A stretch of DNA of 9,128 nucleotides from Eutrophocola sp964629325. Lineage in GTDB: Bacteria; Pseudomonadota; Gammaproteobacteria; Pseudomonadales; Pseudohongiellaceae. The position numbers and the translations under genes were made by a program. The DNA lies in contig CAZVSC010000079.1 in assembly GCA_964629325.1 (NCBI GenBank), positions 1 to 9,128 of the forward strand. The letters are read 5' to 3'. The notes under the pieces are model-generated. The model had not been told where the DNA came from and ran no database searches. It saw nothing but the letters and a program-made list of their open reading frames with translations. Shown here piece by piece: positions 6,039 through 9,128 of this stretch (position 1 is its first letter; each line of letters opens with the position of its first letter).

Positions 6039-7052
6039 ATGAAAGCAGCCGTATTCCAGGGCGTCAACAAGCCCCTCGTCGTCGAAGATATCCCCGCCCC
6101 CGAACCTTCGGGCCCCCGTGACGTGGTCGTGCGCGTGGCCCGCTGCGGTATCTGCGGCAGCGATCTGCACATCTCCGAGGATCCGATCTTCGGCGTGCCT
6201 GCCGGCGTGGTGCTGGGCCACGAATACTCCGGTGAAGTGCTGGCCATCGGCAGGGACGTAAAGCACGTGAAAGTGGGGGACCTGGTAGCGGTGAATCCGC
6301 TGGCATCCTGCGGCGAATGTGCGGCCTGCCTCAGCGGCGACCTGGCCATGTGCAAATCCATGATGGTGGGTGGCGGCGGCTACGGCCAGTATTCCCTGGT
6401 GAAGGAGCACCAGTGCGTGAAGATGCCGCAGGGAGTGAGCCTGGAGGACGGCGCCCTGGTGGAGCCGATGGCTGTCGGCCTGCGTGCGGTCAACCTGGCG
6501 AACATGCATTCCGGGGCCCGTGTGCTGGTGGTCGGCGCCGGCCCGATCGGCCTCGCCGTCACGTTCTGGGCGCGGCGCATGGGTGCGGGCAGGATCGCGG
6601 TGACCGCGTCTTCCAACCGCCGCGAAGCCCTGGCCCTGGAAATGGGCGCAACCTGTTTTGTCGCCCCCGGCGAGAACCCGGTGGAAGACGTCAACAGGGC
6701 GTTGGGCGGCCCGCCGGAAATCGTTTTCGAGTGCGTGGGCAAGGTCGGCATGGTGCAGAAATGCATCGAGCATGTCGGACCGCGCGGCAACGTCATCGTG
6801 GTGGGGCTGTGCACGCATCCCGACACCTTCAATCCCTTCCTGTTCGTGTCGAAGGAATGCCGGCTGCAGCCGTCGGCCTTCTACACCACGCGGGATTTTC
6901 ATACCACGCTCGATGTGCTCGAGGCGGGTGACACGCGGCCGCACCACATGATCACCGACACCGTCACCATCGATACCATGCCGGAGGCCTTCGAGGCACT
7001 GAAACAGCGCACCACCCAGTGCAAGGTGCTGGTGGATTCGTGGAACTCCTGA
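6039..7052 (+). CDS. Zinc-binding medium-chain dehydrogenase, sorbitol/butanediol dehydrogenase-like, probably NADP-preferring
   Basis: This is a 337-residue enzyme with AAAAGGAC (6026-6033) about 5 nt before the ATG. Catalytic zinc ligands are Cys39 (CGICGSDLH), His61/Glu62 (GHEYSG) and Glu142 (LVEPMAVG), the polyol-dehydrogenase pattern; Cys91, 94, 97 and 105 form the structural zinc site. The nucleotide-binding motif is GAGPIG (166-171). The second strand ends in VTASSNRR with no acidic residue, which favours NADP over NAD. Relatives oxidise secondary alcohols, such as sorbitol, xylitol, threonine or 2,3-butanediol, or reduce the matching ketones; no substrate can be assigned. It is only distantly similar to the dehydrogenase upstream, so this is not a recent tandem duplication. 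It begins 71 bp after that gene and ends 20 bp before the protease gene, which suggests an operon. Confidence 0.88.
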   Translation: MKAAVFQGVNKPLVVEDIPAPEPSGPRDVVVRVARCGICGSDLHISEDPIFGVPAGVVLGHEYSGEVLAIGRDVKHVKVGDLVAVNPLASCGECAACLSGDLAMCKSMMVGGGGYGQYSLVKEHQCVKMPQGVSLEDGALVEPMAVGLRAVNLANMHSGARVLVVGAGPIGLAVTFWARRMGAGRIAVTASSNRREALALEMGATCFVAPGENPVEDVNRALGGPPEIVFECVGKVGMVQKCIEHVGPRGNVIVVGLCTHPDTFNPFLFVSKECRLQPSAFYTTRDFHTTLDVLEAGDTRPHHMITDTVTIDTMPEAFEALKQRTTQCKVLVDSWNS

Positions 7053-7072
7053 AAAGGGCCAAGGCATACACC

Positions 7073-9058
7073 ATGACCAGAGCACTAGCCGGTCGGACCG
7101 GAATCCTCTCGACCATCGTCCTGGTATTGCTGGCCTCGGCACCCTTGGTCCGGGCCTGGGAACCGCCGGTATCGGACTACCTGCGTGCCACCGACCCGGC
7201 GCTGGGCATCGGCATCGAATTCGGCCGCTGGAACAGCCAGATCAACCTGGTTTACGATCCTGACGGGGCGCCGGCCCTGTTCAGCAACAACAGTGAAGTG
7301 ATCGCCCTGATCGAGGAGGCGATCGCGGAATGGGAGCTGGTCAGCGGCATAAAAATCAATATCACCGGTGCCGACAGCAACGCGGCTATAGATGACAACG
7401 CCGGCCCCGCCGGCAAGGATGGCCTGGTCAGGGTATTCTGGGGCACGGCTGGCGGCGCTGCCGGCCTGGCGGGTCCCGATGGCGATTTCTATGACGAAGA
7501 CCTCGGTTACTTCCCGTTCATCGACGGCAGCGTCGAGATCAACAACGATCCCAACCAGTGGGAGTCGCCGTCGGAGCTGGTCGCCGTTCTGGTGCACGAA
7601 CTCGGCCATCTCATGGGTCTGGGTCATTCCGACAATCCGGATTCCGTCATGTTCGCCAACCCCTACAACCACCTCAATCATCCCAGGGCGGATGACATCC
7701 TGGCCGCGCGTGCACTGTACGGTAACGGCTCGCTGAACATTGCCGATGTGACGGCGCCGATCAGCCAGTGGCTCTATTCACCACCCCCGGCCGCTTCGGT
7801 CGGTGCCACGGCGAACCTGTTCAAGGCCAACAGTATTTTCGATCGGGGCTCCTTCATCGCCGTCGATTCCGAACAGCCTCTCGATGCGGTCGACGCCAGT
7901 ACCCAGGCCGATGAGTTCCTGTGGTTTTATTACGCGAACGGCCCGGACAACAGCGATGATATCGATATCGACGCCACCATCGCCTTCGTCGATCCCTTCG
8001 GCTACCTGTACGAGGCCAGGCAGCGGGATATCGACTGCCAGATGAATTTTTCCTGCGCCGCGGGCGTCACCATTAACGAAACGAATGTGCTCAAGACCAT
8101 CCCCGGGCAATGGACAATCTATGTCATCGATAATGCATCCAACACCACGCTGCATGAACTCGCTTTTAATGTGAACACCACGAATTCTTACAATGCAGGA
8201 CCGGTGGCGGATGTCAGTGTGACCAGCATCTCCAATACTGTCGTCAATATCAGCCTCGATGTCAGTGATGCCGAAGGCGATGCCATCGAAGTGGTCTGGC
8301 ATCCGCAGAACAACCAGTCGGGTACGTCCATTACGGACAATGCCAGTGACGGTGACACCGTCAGCCGGGATATCGGTTTCCTGTCCGCCAGCATGCATAC
8401 GATCTTCATCGAACTCCGGGACGACGCTCCCCGGTACGATGGCAGCAATCCCGGGTCCAGTGGCTCCGGTGACGGTTTCCAGAACCTCATTGCGATCACC
8501 GTCGACCTGCCGGTCTCCAGCAGTGATGACGTCACTGTGCGCCAGAGCTATATGGCCGGCGACGCAGTCATCGATAGCGGCGGATCCAAGACCGGGCAGG
8601 AACTGGTGAACGCGATCGCACAAACCAGTGCATTGCAATTGATCACGGCGTCGGACGGCTCCACGACGTCGGCGCAATTCGGCGCCGGGGCGACAAAGGA
8701 CGGCGGCGTCACCACCGGGGCGTCCTTCAAAGCCGGCGACGAGATCGTCATCGCAGCTTCGGTGTCTCCCCAGGCGGGCGATGTCGGTTTGAGCGGCGAA
8801 GTCTTCGTGGTGCTCTATACCAGCACCTCGCTGTCCTACCTGGATACCGACGGCAATTTCGTCCGGTGGGGCGGCAGCCTGAAAAATCTGCAGCCGGCTT
8901 TCGAACGAGCGGACCTGTTATCCACGGAGAGTTTCGAAGTGTTCTCGGGAGTGGTGGAAAGCGGGCTTTATCGCATCTTCATGGGTTACCGCGTCACCGA
9001 AGGCGAGGGCGGCCCCATTCATTTCAATGCCAAGGCGTTTCGGGTGACGGTGGACTGA
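7073..9058 (+). CDS. Secreted matrixin-type (M10) zinc metalloprotease with long beta-rich C-terminal region
   Basis: The ATG at 7073 is preferred over an upstream in-frame ATG at 7019, because AAGG (7061-7064) precedes it by 8 nt and it opens into a signal peptide (residues 1-28, cleavage after V-R-A); the product is 661 residues. Residues 29 to about 220 form the protease domain: an AIAEWELVSGIKI helix, GSVEINN, the zinc motif HELGHLMGLGH (His175, Glu176, His179, His185) and a Met-turn at Met193 (DSVM). Residues of about 225-370 look like a beta-sandwich with Cys322 and Cys328, the only cysteines. Residues of about 376-450 resemble a cadherin/PKD-like domain (VSDAEGDAIEV). A Gly/Ser/Asp linker (about 452-468) leads to a final beta-rich module ending at the stop. 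No RTX repeats, PEP-CTERM or sortase signal is seen. Targets are unknown. The gene follows the dehydrogenase by 20 bp. Confidence 0.85.
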   Translation: MTRALAGRTGILSTIVLVLLASAPLVRAWEPPVSDYLRATDPALGIGIEFGRWNSQINLVYDPDGAPALFSNNSEVIALIEEAIAEWELVSGIKINITGADSNAAIDDNAGPAGKDGLVRVFWGTAGGAAGLAGPDGDFYDEDLGYFPFIDGSVEINNDPNQWESPSELVAVLVHELGHLMGLGHSDNPDSVMFANPYNHLNHPRADDILAARALYGNGSLNIADVTAPISQWLYSPPPAASVGATANLFKANSIFDRGSFIAVDSEQPLDAVDASTQADEFLWFYYANGPDNSDDIDIDATIAFVDPFGYLYEARQRDIDCQMNFSCAAGVTINETNVLKTIPGQWTIYVIDNASNTTLHELAFNVNTTNSYNAGPVADVSVTSISNTVVNISLDVSDAEGDAIEVVWHPQNNQSGTSITDNASDGDTVSRDIGFLSASMHTIFIELRDDAPRYDGSNPGSSGSGDGFQNLIAITVDLPVSSSDDVTVRQSYMAGDAVIDSGGSKTGQELVNAIAQTSALQLITASDGSTTSAQFGAGATKDGGVTTGASFKAGDEIVIAASVSPQAGDVGLSGEVFVVLYTSTSLSYLDTDGNFVRWGGSLKNLQPAFERADLLSTESFEVFSGVVESGLYRIFMGYRVTEGEGGPIHFNAKAFRVTVD

Positions 9059-9067
9059 TGCCGAAAA

Positions 9068-9107
9068 AGGGAAAAAGGGATAAAGGGATAAAGGGATAAA
9101 GGGATAA
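9068..9107 (+). repeat. Short 8-bp tandem repeat array
   Basis: AGGGATAA is repeated four times without error (9076-9107), preceded by one variant copy AGGGAAAA (9068-9075), giving five units over 40 bp. The array starts 10 bp after the metalloprotease stop codon and lies in non-coding, purine-rich DNA. No function is evident. Copy number in such arrays often changes by strand slippage. No terminator is visible between the stop codon and the window end. Confidence 0.9.
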
Positions 9108-9128
9108 AGCGTAAACAAAGCAGTATTG

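Noticed and set aside
7019..7072. Upstream ATG at 7019 for the metalloprotease
   Set aside because: It lies inside the preceding dehydrogenase gene, lacks a ribosome site and would displace the signal peptide from the N-terminus.
7958..7969. Perfect 12-bp palindrome GATATCGATATC
   Set aside because: It lies inside the metalloprotease gene and is explained by codons for an alternating Asp/Ile run.
9058..9099. 13-residue basic mini-ORF (MPKKGKRDKGIKG) starting at the TGATG junction after the protease
   Set aside because: It is just a translation of the A/G-rich repeat array, without its own ribosome site; chance is more likely.

Overview
The window reads as an ordinary stretch of a GC-rich (about 60% by eye) Gram-negative chromosome, most likely a gammaproteobacterium. 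The evidence is an OxyR very close to the enterobacterial type, several Sec signal peptides, Shine-Dalgarno sites of the AGGGGA and AAGGA kind, compact Rho-independent terminators, and a DUF6152-type exported protein of a sort common in environmental Proteobacteria. I see no tRNA, rRNA, CRISPR array, insertion sequence, phage gene or toxin-antitoxin pair. Seven protein genes fill almost all of the window, and no gene-free gap exceeds about 130 bp.

Left part (1-3363, all + strand). The 3' part of a soluble sorbosone/PQQ-type sugar dehydrogenase ends at 1125 and is followed by a textbook UUCG-tetraloop terminator. The 128-bp gap after it is the most signal-rich non-coding DNA here. A perfect FNR/ANR-type box (TTGAT-N4-ATCAA) overlaps the T-tract of the terminator, and an inverted repeat and a TATTAT -10 element sit at class II spacing from it, upstream of oxyR. 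After oxyR comes a secreted DUF6152 protein with its own strong ribosome binding site, ended by a hairpin terminator.

Middle (3341-4875). A periplasmic 5'-nucleotidase/UDP-sugar hydrolase-type phosphoesterase lies on the - strand. It converges with the DUF6152 gene and diverges from the alcohol dehydrogenase cluster across a 98-bp gap that contains a good + strand promoter candidate.

Right part (4876-9128, all + strand). A benzyl/aryl-alcohol dehydrogenase (XylB-like) is followed by a second, sorbitol-dehydrogenase-like zinc dehydrogenase and then, only 20 bp later, by an exported matrixin-type (M10) zinc metalloprotease with a long beta-rich C-terminal half. Spacing suggests co-transcription, although two soluble oxidoreductases and a secreted protease make no obvious pathway. 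The window ends in a short 8-bp tandem repeat array just after the protease stop codon.

I find no convincing new multi-gene system. The points most worth a second look are the FNR-type promoter architecture ahead of oxyR, the predicted mature N-terminal His-His of the DUF6152 protein, the protease's place in the dehydrogenase cluster, and the 8-bp array.
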